Shown: piece after piece, positions 1 to 6,867 of the stretch
Layout of the letters: every line of letters starts with the position of its first letter
Position numbering within the stretch: position 1 is the first letter of the stretch
NCBI GenBank assembly: GCA_913061335.1
Contig: CAJXTP010000015.1
Coordinates: 1 to 22,963, forward strand
Length of the DNA stretch: 22,963 nt
Source of the DNA: an uncultured Loktanella sp.
Lineage (GTDB): Bacteria; Pseudomonadota; Alphaproteobacteria; Rhodobacterales; Rhodobacteraceae
Reading direction: 5' to 3'
The notes under the pieces: model-generated
Database searches by the model: none
What the model was told of the DNA's origin: nothing
What the model saw: the letters and a program-made list of their open reading frames with translations, nothing else
Program-made: the position numbers and the translations under genes

Positions 1-951
1 GGTGGCATCCCCCAATCTATTCTCTACGACAATACCAAGATCGCTGTGGCTCGGATACTTGGGGATAAGACGCGCATCCGCACGCGCCGGTTTACGGAAC
101 TGCAGTCGCATTACTTGTTTGATGACAAGTTTGGCAGACCCGCGCGGGGCAATGACAAAGGCAACGTTGAGGGCATGGTCGGATACACCCGACGCAACTT
201 CATGGTGCCCGCACCGCGTTATGACAGCTTTGATGATCTGAACGCACATCTGGAACAGAGATGCTTAGAGCGTCAGGGCGACAAACTGCGCGGCCACAAC
301 CAAACCATTGGCGACCGCCTCATGTTGGACTTAGAAGCCCTAATGGGATTGCCCGTCGCGGAATATGAAGCCTGCGATCATGTCAGCACACGCGCGACGT
401 CGATCTCAATGGTGCGCTACCGCAGCAATGATTACTCGGTGCCGGTGGCTTATGCCCACCACGATGTTCACGTGCGTGGGTTTGTGCATGAGGTCATCAT
501 TGGATGTGGCAACGAGATTATTGCCCGTCACAAACGATCCTACACATCAGCGGATATGATCTTTGATCCATTGCACTTTTTGCCCCTGCTTGAACAAAAG
601 GTGGGTGCATTGGATCAGGCTGCCCCTTTGCAGGGTTGGGACCTTCCGGATGTCTTCGCCACGCTGCACCGGCTGCTTGAGGCCAGAATGGGCAAGCCAG
701 GAAAGCGAGAATACGTTCAGGTCCTGCGCCTTTTGGAGACCTTCGAAATGGATATTGTGCAAGGCGCAATCCAACAAGCCATTGATATGGGTGCAATCGG
801 CTATGACGCCGTAAAACACCTCGTGCTGTGCCGAGTTGAGAAGCGGCCACCACGATTGGATTTGGACTTCTATCCATATCTGCCAAAGGCCAATGTTGGC
901 ACAACACGCCCATCCAGCTACATGAGCCTGATGGGGAGGACTGCGGCATGA
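1..951 (+). CDS. istA: IS21 transposase IstA, 5'-truncated by window edge
   Basis: DDE-type transposase that cuts and joins the IS21 ends, working with IstB. The reading frame is open from base 1, so about 316 C-terminal residues are visible and the N-terminal HTH and first catalytic Asp lie to the left of the window. The visible part has the second Asp in YDNTK (bases 25-39) and the catalytic Glu in DKGNVEG (about 154-174), as in integrase-core folds. A C-terminal region of the usual IS21 type follows (YRSNDYSVP, then the HLVL and DLDFYPYLP stretches). The stop overlaps the istB start (ATGA), indicating translational coupling. I see no frameshift in the visible part. An internal GTG at 46 would be an artefactual start. 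Confidence 0.93.
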   Translation, partial: GGIPQSILYDNTKIAVARILGDKTRIRTRRFTELQSHYLFDDKFGRPARGNDKGNVEGMVGYTRRNFMVPAPRYDSFDDLNAHLEQRCLERQGDKLRGHNQTIGDRLMLDLEALMGLPVAEYEACDHVSTRATSISMVRYRSNDYSVPVAYAHHDVHVRGFVHEVIIGCGNEIIARHKRSYTSADMIFDPLHFLPLLEQKVGALDQAAPLQGWDLPDVFATLHRLLEARMGKPGKREYVQVLRLLETFEMDIVQGAIQQAIDMGAIGYDAVKHLVLCRVEKRPPRLDLDFYPYLPKANVGTTRPSSYMSLMGRTAA

Positions 952-1700
952 CCGAAGCCCCTCAAATCCTTTTGCGGCACCATCTTAAACAACTGCGACT
1001 GCCAACGTTCCAAGGCGAGTATGCCAAACAGGCGCAGCTCTGTGCTGCAGAGAACAAAGACCACATCCACTACTTGGCGCGCTTGTGTGAGATGGAGTTG
1101 ATCGACCGTGAACGGCGGATGATTGAACGTCGGATCAAAGCGGCGAAGTTCCCCAGCACCAAGAGCTTGGATAGCTTTGACTTCAAGATCATGCCCAGCT
1201 TGAACAAGCCGCTGACGATGGATCTGGCACGTTGTGATTACGTTGATCGCAGGGAGAACATCATCGCCCTGGGACCGTCAGGCACGGGCAAAACACATAT
1301 CGCTTTGGGACTTGGTCTGGCCGCATGCCAACGAGGGCTAAAGGTGCGCTTCACCACGGCTGCGGCACTGGTGCATGACCTGATCGAGGCGCAAGACGAG
1401 CGAAGGCTACAGCGTCTTCAAAAGCAACTGACCAGCCAGAACCTCCTGATCATTGATGAGTTGGGCTTTGTGCCCCTCAGCAAATCGGGCGCGGAATTGC
1501 TCTTTGAAGTCATATCCCAATGCTACGAACGCGGATCCATCATCATTACCTCGAACCTGCCCTTCGATGAGTGGACCGAAGTCTTTGGCTCCGAGCGGCT
1601 GACAGGCGCACTGTTGGATCGTTTAACCCATCACGTCCACATTCTCGAGATGAACGGCGAAAGCTACAGACTTAAACACAGCCGTAACAAACAAAAGTAA
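948..1700 (+). CDS. istB: IS21 helper ATPase IstB
   Basis: AAA+ ATPase of the DnaC/IstB family that assembles on target DNA and directs IstA transposition. The 250 residues are full length for the family. Walker A is GPSGTGKT at residues 109-116 and Walker B is LLIIDEL at about 166-172 with the Asp-Glu pair at 170-171. The 'ITSNLPFDEW' and 'RLTHHVHILEMNGESYR' stretches are typical of the sensor and C-terminal parts. The start overlaps the istA stop by 4 bases. The frame is intact, so IstB should be functional if the missing 5' part of istA is intact. Confidence 0.95.
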   Translation: MTEAPQILLRHHLKQLRLPTFQGEYAKQAQLCAAENKDHIHYLARLCEMELIDRERRMIERRIKAAKFPSTKSLDSFDFKIMPSLNKPLTMDLARCDYVDRRENIIALGPSGTGKTHIALGLGLAACQRGLKVRFTTAAALVHDLIEAQDERRLQRLQKQLTSQNLLIIDELGFVPLSKSGAELLFEVISQCYERGSIIITSNLPFDEWTEVFGSERLTGALLDRLTHHVHILEMNGESYRLKHSRNKQK

Positions 1701-1726
1701 TCAAACCTAAATCCAGATCAGAACAA

Positions 1727-1796
1727 TGTTGGCCCAAGGGCCAACATGCGCTTTGGCACGCGTTAGCTATATGACAAGCTCTCGCGCCAAAGCGCA
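1727..1796. repeat. Two hairpins between istB and the IS end
   Basis: A perfect 9-base inverted repeat with a 2-base centre lies at 1727-1746 (TGTTGGCCC/GGGCCAACA). An 11-base inverted repeat follows, TGCGCTTTGGC at 1747-1757 with its complement at 1786-1796 and a 28-base loop. There is no T-tract, so a rho-independent terminator is not clear. They may end transposase transcription or shield the IS from outside transcription. Confidence 0.55.
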
Positions 1797-1813
1797 CGAC
1801 AAACGATAACTCA

Positions 1814-1864
1814 GTGGACCAGTTTTACGCCGCGACTTGGTCCCTTTTTACTCTGCGATTGACA
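1814..1864. repeat. IS21 right terminal repeats
   Basis: Two degenerate 20-base direct repeats, at 1814-1833 and 1837-1856, share the core TGG-CC-TTTTAC. Internally repeated ends of this kind are the IstA binding sites in IS21-family elements. The tip reads TGTCAATC inward from 1864. The exact terminal base was inferred from where integrase coding resumes and could be off by a few bases. Confidence 0.65.
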
Positions 1865-2098
1865 TCGCGCCTTTGCCAACGAGACAATGGGATATGACCC
1901 GTGAGAGATAAGTCGCTCTTTACCGAGATGTTTATATTTCTGACGCCAGAGTTTTGAGCCGCCAGGGTTCACCTGAAGGAATAACCCAACGGAATCATAG
2001 AGCTTATACGGCTTATCCTTCGGTTTTGCCTTGCTAATTTTGAACTCTGACAGGGCCAATTGGGGTACATCCTCCAGCAATTTCGCGGTGTACCCCAC
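1865..2098 (-). pseudogene. P4-type tyrosine integrase, N-terminal stub cut by IS21
   Basis: Only the arm-binding (DUF4102-like) N-terminal domain of a prophage/island integrase remains. It includes AKPKDKPYKLYD, GLFLQVNPGGSKLWRQKY and GSYPIVSLAKAR, followed by unrelated codons that run into the IS end and stop at 1811. The catalytic domain (R-H-R-Y) is absent and would be expected beyond the other end of the IS, left of the window. The frame can open at GTG 2098, but the family normally starts just before 'ALSEFK'. A TTG at 2059 gives that start, with GGAGG (2075-2071) 11 bases upstream, and I prefer it. The gene is certainly non-functional as it stands. Confidence 0.85.
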
Positions 2099-2133
2099 TT
2101 TTCTACCCCATCATTGGGGGTATAAGTGGGGTA
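2091..2133. repeat. Nested palindrome upstream of integrase stub
   Basis: Outer arms TACCCCACTT (2091-2100) and AAGTGGGGTA (2124-2133) are perfect complements. Inside them TACCCCA (2104-2110) pairs with TGGGGGTA (2115-2122) with one bulged base. TACCCC therefore occurs twice on one arm and its complement twice on the other. It overlaps the possible GTG start and leader of the integrase, so it could be an integrase/excisionase arm site or an operator. No T-tract follows. Confidence 0.6.
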
Positions 2134-2616
2134 TGCAGTGTTTCGCTATGTTCAGAAGTCTGTCACAAAAATCCTTAAAAATCAAGAGTTTTGAGTGATT
2201 ATGAGCAGCTATGAGAAGGAGAAATGGTGCCCGGAAGAGGACGTCGAACTTTGTATATTTTGATTTAGTTACAGATACTTATTTCTATTCTAAAATATAA
2301 AAGTGGTCCCGAAAGCGGTCCCGATTTATGCATCAGATCAGAGTGAAGTTTTTTGGCTTGCTCCCAAAGCTGGACGAGTTGGCAGGTCTGCTTTCGGCCC
2401 TTAGCGGACCTTGGTGGGTCGCGCAGCTAAGGTCGGCTACGAGCCCATTTCGACAGATGCTGCGCGGCGTGCGAATGGCGGCTTCGGCACTGGGACAACA
2501 TAGGGCCTTGTGGCTCGAATTGTCAGTAGTCTCCTAGCATACGCTCATAACCGGGCGAACTGACCAACAGATTTACGGATTGGCGGTTTTCTGACCAACA
2601 GCACTCAAAACCGTCG
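2099..2616. other. Gene-free stretch between integrase stub and IclR regulator
   Basis: It contains the nested palindrome and att-like site listed separately, and a 7-base direct repeat GGTCCCG at 2305-2311 and 2317-2323. An open frame at 2328-2537 (69 codons) has no recognisable protein motif, so I do not call it a gene. The 2390-2520 part looks like decayed sequence. The stop side of the IclR gene abuts at 2617 with no clear terminator hairpin. Confidence 0.5.
2225..2242 (-). other. Possible attachment site: copy of a tRNA 3' end
   Basis: On the minus strand this reads GTCCTCTTCCGGGCACCA, matching the layout of a tRNA 3' end: T-stem 3' half, 7-base acceptor strand, discriminator A, then CCA. 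GTTCGA occurs just upstream, but the 5' T-stem half does not pair and no tRNA body is present. It is therefore at most an att-core duplicate, not a tRNA gene. It lies about 130-160 bases upstream of the integrase stub in the same orientation, where P4-type integrases often have their att site. A tRNA-Leu origin is a guess. A chance match cannot be excluded. Confidence 0.45.
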
Positions 2617-3375
2617 TCAGCCTACTATCAAGAACTTCTCGTTTACTTTGTCGACAGTTTGCTTCAGCGCCTCGATGAAGCGATCTTTGTTGGCATCAAG
2701 CTCGCCTGTTGGGAATGCCAGTCCAATCGTTGCTATTACCGCTCCGTCGGCATCAATTATCGGCCTTGATATCGAGGATATGTGGGTATCAAGCAGATCT
2801 GATGTGACACTGTAGCCGCGCATCTTCGCCTCCTGGCTCTCCTGCATAAAGCGTTCAAGTGTCATCACACGCGTACCGTGCCGAAAAAAATCTTCCTCCG
2901 GAATGTGTGTGAGTAACGTTTCTTCGTCCAACCCATCGATCAAGAATCGCCCAGAGGACGTCAATGGCAACGAATAGCTCGCGCTTGGGTTCGGTGGGAG
3001 GAAATAGGCGCGCTTTCCATCTGCCACGTAGAGAATACTCTGTTTCCAATCGACCAATCCATTGAGTTCAACCCGTTCACCAAGCTTATCTGCCAGTTCA
3101 TCAATAAACGGCTTTGAAAGCTCGATCAGTGAGTACTGTTCAGAGACTGAGGATCCGTAAAGAAATAGCTTGCGCCCCAGGAAAACACGCCCGCCGCTGT
3201 AGGAATCCAATACCGAACGATTAAGCAGGTTCTTGGTCACTTGATAGATGGTTGAGCGCGGTGCATCCATTGCCGCCGCAAGCTCGTTGATCACCATCGG
3301 TCGCCCGTGATTGTGCAAACAGTCAAGAATATCGATCGCGCGGTCAATGCCGCTCTCCCGCGTTGCTTTTGTCAT
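2617..3375 (-). CDS. IclR-family transcriptional regulator of module 1
   Basis: 252 residues, the usual IclR length. An N-terminal winged helix-turn-helix occupies about residues 10-70, with recognition region MVINELAAAMDAPRSTIYQV. An IclR effector-binding domain follows (about 78-248), ending with the typical segment SSISRPIIDADGAVIATIGLA. The start is the ATG at 3375, with GGAAGG about 9 bases upstream. It is divergent from the TRAP/catabolic operon across a 133-base gap that holds palindromes, so it most likely controls that operon and itself, responding to the substrate or an intermediate. Whether it represses or activates cannot be read from sequence. Confidence 0.93.
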   Translation of the reverse strand: MTKATRESGIDRAIDILDCLHNHGRPMVINELAAAMDAPRSTIYQVTKNLLNRSVLDSYSGGRVFLGRKLFLYGSSVSEQYSLIELSKPFIDELADKLGERVELNGLVDWKQSILYVADGKRAYFLPPNPSASYSLPLTSSGRFLIDGLDEETLLTHIPEEDFFRHGTRVMTLERFMQESQEAKMRGYSVTSDLLDTHISSISRPIIDADGAVIATIGLAFPTGELDANKDRFIEALKQTVDKVNEKFLIVG

Positions 3376-3405
3376 GCCCGATCACCTTCCCCGACATCTA
3401 CAAGA

Positions 3406-3424
3406 AAATATTCTTGACATATTT
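3406..3424. promoter_or_regulatory. Inverted repeat, possible regulator site
   Basis: Perfect 6-base arms AAATAT (3406-3411) and ATATTT (3419-3424) flank a 7-base spacer containing TTGAC. It lies between the divergent iclR and dctP genes, about 40-60 bases upstream of the likely -10 box at 3463. It could be an upstream IclR site or part of the regulator's own promoter. Confidence 0.4.
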
Positions 3425-3439
3425 ACGACTCAAAATTAC

Positions 3440-3468
3440 GTTACTACATACACTATGTACGCTATAAT
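3440..3468 (+). promoter_or_regulatory. Promoter of module 1 operon with overlapping operator palindrome
   Basis: A consensus -10 TATAAT sits at 3463-3468, 40 bases before the dctP start. No good -35 occurs at the right spacing (about 3440-3446 reads GTTACTA). Exactly in the spacer is the palindrome TACATA-CAC-TATGTA (3445-3459). A strong -10 with a weak -35 and a palindrome at this position fits a promoter controlled by the adjacent IclR protein. Confidence 0.6.
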
Positions 3469-3508
3469 GGATATTGTCAAACTCTAAATAACTAAAAGGA
3501 GAAAGAAA

Positions 3509-4513
3509 ATGAAATCGAACAAGTATGTTCTAAATGCTGCTTTCGGATTAGCCGTGACGTGTCTTGTATCGTCGGTGGCTTTTGCCGAGGAACTGACACT
3601 CAGAATAGCCGGCGTTAAGCCGATCGAGGATCCAGCGCACAGAGTTCTGGAGATGGTCGCCGAGGAGATTGAGGCCGCCGACGTTGGGCTTTCGGTCAAA
3701 TTGTTTCCCGCAAGCCAGCTTGGTTCCGGTGAAGAACTGCTGGAGGATACCATCCGGGGCAATGTCGATATGACGTTTGCATTTCTTTACGCCCATAAGG
3801 ACCCGGCGCTTGAAATGAATAGCCTGCCATTCCTGGCGTCAAGCTGGGACGAGGTTAACAGCATCTTTGGTAATCCGGAGTCGACCTACACGCAGATCAT
3901 AACAGAGACATTGGATCGCATCGGGCTTGTGTATCTCGGGACTGGTGTTGAGGGCCTAGTTGGGGTCGTTCTAACCGAAGAACCAGAAAATGCGACAAGC
4001 ATCGGCCAGAAAGGCAAGCACATTCGAGTCTGGGGTTCTCAGTTGGCCAGAGCGGCCACTGAGACACTTGGCTATCAAACGACAACCATGAACTGGGCCG
4101 AGGTTATTCCGGCTGTGCAGGCGGGCACTGTTGATGGCGCAATTTGTTGCACCTCCACAACGGTGACGTCCACTTTTGCCAAAAGCGGCGTTGGAAGCGT
4201 TTTTGTACCGTACAACGCATTCACCGAATCTCAGGCTATTTATGCAAGTCAGCGCACATGGGGTAAAATGAATGAAGAACAGCGCGCAGTTGTTGAAAAG
4301 GCATCCGCGAACGCATTGGCGTGGTACAACCAACAGGCCCAGGAAAACGACGCAGCTAATTCTGCAGCTCTTGTTGAGCAGGGTTGGACCGTTGTTGAAT
4401 TTACGCCCGAAGAGCGCGCAGCGATTTCTGAAGCAATCAAGGCCGAAGTCTGGCCCATCGCCAGAGATATCGTCGGAGAAGAGGTTTTTGACCAGCTCGT
4501 TGCCGGAAACTAA
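3509..4513 (+). CDS. dctP: TRAP transporter substrate-binding protein DctP (module 1)
   Basis: Periplasmic solute receptor that delivers a carboxylate-type substrate to the DctQM membrane proteins. 334 residues with a Sec signal peptide: positive start, hydrophobic core about residues 8-24, likely cut after VAFA (26|27). The DctP fold is seen in the 'LFPASQLGSGEELLEDTIRGNVDM' region (about 65-88), then KHIRVWGS with Arg173 as the probable carboxylate-clamping residue, then the late-domain E..PAVQAGTVDG at about 198-210. It diverges from the common form: the Pro that often follows the clamp Arg is missing, and a Cys-Cys pair (213-214) sits in the binding-cleft segment, so the ligand may be unusual. 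The start has AAGGAG 7 bases upstream. First gene of the operon. Confidence 0.93.
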   Translation: MKSNKYVLNAAFGLAVTCLVSSVAFAEELTLRIAGVKPIEDPAHRVLEMVAEEIEAADVGLSVKLFPASQLGSGEELLEDTIRGNVDMTFAFLYAHKDPALEMNSLPFLASSWDEVNSIFGNPESTYTQIITETLDRIGLVYLGTGVEGLVGVVLTEEPENATSIGQKGKHIRVWGSQLARAATETLGYQTTTMNWAEVIPAVQAGTVDGAICCTSTTVTSTFAKSGVGSVFVPYNAFTESQAIYASQRTWGKMNEEQRAVVEKASANALAWYNQQAQENDAANSAALVEQGWTVVEFTPEERAAISEAIKAEVWPIARDIVGEEVFDQLVAGN

Positions 4514-4537
4514 ACCACAACAGCCATAAAACCGCTG

Positions 4538-4560
4538 GGGACCGGAAAAACTCCGGTCCC
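4538..4560 (+). promoter_or_regulatory. Hairpin between dctP and dctQ (module 1)
   Basis: GGGACCGG (4538-4545) pairs perfectly with CCGGTCCC (4553-4560) around the loop AAAAACT. No T-tract follows, so complete termination is unlikely. Hairpins here typically stabilise the upstream binding-protein mRNA or attenuate the membrane-protein genes, giving an excess of DctP. Module 2 has a hairpin at the same position. Confidence 0.7.
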
Positions 4561-4590
4561 GACAGACCCCTCAGCCCAAAAGGTATTCTC

Positions 4591-5151
4591 ATGGACCTTG
4601 TCGATCAAATTCCAACACGTCTCAGGCGGCCCGTCAGTTTCCTGCTGAGAGCAAAGACTATATTTGTCAGTGTGTCCTGCATGATTATGGCTTTGACGTT
4701 CTTCTTTGTCGTCATTTTCAGATACATACTTGAAACGGATCTTTTTGCTTACGAAGAATGGCTGATGGTGATTTGTTTCTGGCTTTTCTTCATGGCCGGA
4801 TCACTTGGCACATATGATAATTCACATATCAATGCCGATCTTCTGAGTCAGGTTCTGCAAAATCCGCTCGCGCTTCGCATTCGGGCAATCGCTGTCGTCC
4901 TGATTGAATTGATTGTGCTTTTGTTTGCGGTCTACTGGGCCGCCCTGATGATCATTGATGAAATCGACAGCTATCCTTTCTGGCAGCGGACTATCGCTTT
5001 GAAAATCCCGTTTCTGGTGGCCCGTCTGTCGATCCTCACGGGTTTCATTTTCATGGCGTTTTACACCGGCCTGCGTCTTTACGTGCTGATTGCCACAAGG
5101 CCAGACGCAGCTTTGCCTGGCGCAGATCAAAAGGGGGGCGGACAATGTTAA
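4591..5151 (+). CDS. dctQ: TRAP transporter small membrane subunit DctQ (module 1)
   Basis: Four-helix inner-membrane protein that joins DctM to form the sodium-driven TRAP transporter. 186 residues. Hydrophobic segments lie at about 22-46, 57-77, 95-122 and 141-168. The 'YEEWLMVICFWLFFMAGSLG' stretch between helices 1 and 2 corresponds to the conserved DctQ (E-E-x-x-R/M...) motif. AAAAGG lies 7 bases before the start. Its last 7 bases overlap the dctM start, so the two should be translationally coupled. The 77-base gap from dctP holds the intercistronic hairpin. Confidence 0.92.
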   Translation: MDLVDQIPTRLRRPVSFLLRAKTIFVSVSCMIMALTFFFVVIFRYILETDLFAYEEWLMVICFWLFFMAGSLGTYDNSHINADLLSQVLQNPLALRIRAIAVVLIELIVLLFAVYWAALMIIDEIDSYPFWQRTIALKIPFLVARLSILTGFIFMAFYTGLRLYVLIATRPDAALPGADQKGGGQC

Positions 5152-6437
5152 TACTTGCTTCCATAATCGTTCTGTGTGTGCTTCTGATCATCGGAGTTTC
5201 CGTTCCGCTTGCCTTTGGGGCAGTGCTGATCCTCATTTCGGTTTTCGGTGGCCATGATGTGTCGGGATTCATGCCTGCCGGGCACTGGAAAATGAACAGC
5301 ATCGTGCTTCTGGCCATTCCTCTTTTCATTTTGGCTGGCGGCATCATGGAGCGCGGCAAAATTGCTGCACCGCTTGTTAGTATGGCGGAACTGTTCGTCG
5401 GCAGGTATAAATCTGGGCTAAGCGCGGCTGCTGTCTTCGCCTCTGCCGTATTTGGCGCGATATCGGGCAGTGCTGCAGCGACGCTGACCTGCATCGGTGC
5501 GATCATGATGCCGCATCTGCGCCGCGCGAACTATCCGGATGGGGTATCAGCCGCCGTACTCATTGCCGCTAGTCCGCTTGGGTTGCTGATTCCGCCAAGT
5601 GCCGCGCAGATCCTCTATGCATGGGTTACGCAGCAATCCGTCCTCAAGTGTTTTCTAGCCACGATCGGGCCTGCATTTGTTCTGATCTTTTTTCTATGCG
5701 TCGTGAATTTTTTCATGCTGCGCCGTCGCGATGACCTGCTTTTGTCCGAAATACCCGAAAATTTTGTTGCGGAATTTGGCAAACGATCATGGTTCGCACT
5801 GCCAGCGTTGCTGATGCCCTTTATCATCTTGGGTGGTATCTACGGCGGCGTCATGACCCCGACCGAGGCCGCCGGTTTCGCGGTTATCTATGCCTTGCCG
5901 GTAGGTTTTTGGGTTTACAAAGGCCTGACCTGGGAGACCTTCACTGCGGTTTTGCGCGAGTCTGCAGTTACCATCGGCGTGGTTATGGTGATGGTGTTCA
6001 TGGTCCTGATCGTGTCACGCTTCCTGATTTTCGAAGACATCCCCGGAATGGCGAAATCCCTTGTTTTTTCGATCTCAGAGAATCCCGTGATCGTTTTGTT
6101 GATGGTCAATCTGGTGATGGTCCTGATTGGTATGTTGATGGATGACGTATCAGGAATCCTGTTGTCGGCGCCACTTCTGCTGCCGGTCGTCACGAGTGTC
6201 GGGATGGATCCGATCCACTTCGCGGCGGTGCTTGGTGTCAATCTTGGCATGGGGAACATCACACCGCCAACGGCACCACTGCTTTATCTGGGCTGTCGCG
6301 TCACCGATGTACCAGTCAACAAGGTGATATGGCCCACGGTATTGTTCATCGTATTTGCCTGGTTGCCGACCTTGATGATCACCACGTTCGTCCCTGAGAT
6401 CGCCCTTTGGCTACCTAATCTGGTCTTCGGATCGTAA
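5145..6437 (+). CDS. dctM: TRAP transporter large permease subunit DctM (module 1)
   Basis: Main transport subunit of the TRAP system, an elevator-type permease with about a dozen membrane segments. 430 residues, full length. Family signatures visible are PLFILAGGIMERG (about 57-69), AVFGAISGSAAATLTCIGAI (about 102-121), SPLGLLIPPSAA (about 144-155) and, in the second half, PTEAAGFAV and the NLGMGNITPPTAPLLYLG segment near residue 370. The start overlaps dctQ by 7 bases. There is a 37-base gap to the RidA-like gene. Confidence 0.95.
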   Translation: MLILASIIVLCVLLIIGVSVPLAFGAVLILISVFGGHDVSGFMPAGHWKMNSIVLLAIPLFILAGGIMERGKIAAPLVSMAELFVGRYKSGLSAAAVFASAVFGAISGSAAATLTCIGAIMMPHLRRANYPDGVSAAVLIAASPLGLLIPPSAAQILYAWVTQQSVLKCFLATIGPAFVLIFFLCVVNFFMLRRRDDLLLSEIPENFVAEFGKRSWFALPALLMPFIILGGIYGGVMTPTEAAGFAVIYALPVGFWVYKGLTWETFTAVLRESAVTIGVVMVMVFMVLIVSRFLIFEDIPGMAKSLVFSISENPVIVLLMVNLVMVLIGMLMDDVSGILLSAPLLLPVVTSVGMDPIHFAAVLGVNLGMGNITPPTAPLLYLGCRVTDVPVNKVIWPTVLFIVFAWLPTLMITTFVPEIALWLPNLVFGS

Positions 6438-6474
6438 CGACGCAATTTCACAAAACAAACTGAGAGAGAACACG

Positions 6475-6867
6475 ATGCACGAAGCTGTACCTTCAAATCT
6501 GCCGACACCCCCCGCACCGCTCAATTGGGCGGTGAAAGCGCCGTCCGATGGCCAGATCCTCTACACGGCCCATCTGTCATTTGATGAGAGCGGAGCGTTT
6601 GTCGACGGGACGATCAAAGAACAAACCCGACGCACAATGGATAATATCAAGGCCTCTGTCGAGGCGGCGGGCGGCACGATGGCTGACATCACCCAATGTC
6701 TGATCTATCTGGTTGATGCGGCGGATGCGCCTGGCATGAACGCGGTTTACGCCGAGTATTTCGACGGGGTTCTGCCAAATCGGGCGACGGTCGTCGTCGC
6801 TGCAATTCTAGCTCCGGAAGCCAAAGTTGAAATCGTCGCCTACGCTCATATCGCTCGCAAGCCGTGA
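6475..6867 (+). CDS. RidA-family enamine/imine deaminase
   Basis: Members hydrolyse reactive enamine/imine intermediates to keto acids and ammonia, protecting the cell from 2-aminoacrylate-type damage. 130 residues, normal size, with an N-terminal tail of about 15 residues. The Arg that clamps the carboxylate is Arg103 in PNRATVVVAAIL and the following Glu is Glu119 in VEIVAYA; both match active RidA-type proteins. The next gene is a DadA-like FAD amine dehydrogenase overlapping by 4 bases (stop TGA inside GTGA), so RidA probably processes the imine that enzyme makes. A role specific to this pathway is inferred. Confidence 0.9.
   Translation: MHEAVPSNLPTPPAPLNWAVKAPSDGQILYTAHLSFDESGAFVDGTIKEQTRRTMDNIKASVEAAGGTMADITQCLIYLVDAADAPGMNAVYAEYFDGVLPNRATVVVAAILAPEAKVEIVAYAHIARKP

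Larger units (their letters stand above)
1..1864 (+). mobile_element. IS21-family insertion sequence, right-hand part (left end outside window)
   Basis: The istA-istB pair, overlapping by 4 bases, is diagnostic of the IS21 family. The right end is placed at about 1864 from three observations. Read inward on the minus strand the end starts TGTCAATC. Two degenerate tandem copies of a 20-base motif lie at 1814-1833 and 1837-1856 (14 of 20 matches, period 23), as expected for the multiple terminal repeats of IS21 elements. Immediately beyond 1864 the sequence becomes an integrase reading frame. The left end and any target duplication are outside the window. Confidence 0.85.

Noticed and set aside
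2225..2260. A tRNA gene on the minus strand
   Set aside because: Only the 3' end matches; the T-stem does not pair and no anticodon or D arm is present upstream.
2328..2537. 69-codon open frame between integrase stub and IclR
   Set aside because: No motif, no convincing ribosome binding site, and low-information composition.
3414..3468. TTGACA at 3414 paired with TATAAT at 3463 as one promoter
   Set aside because: The spacing is 43 bases, far more than the 16-18 required.
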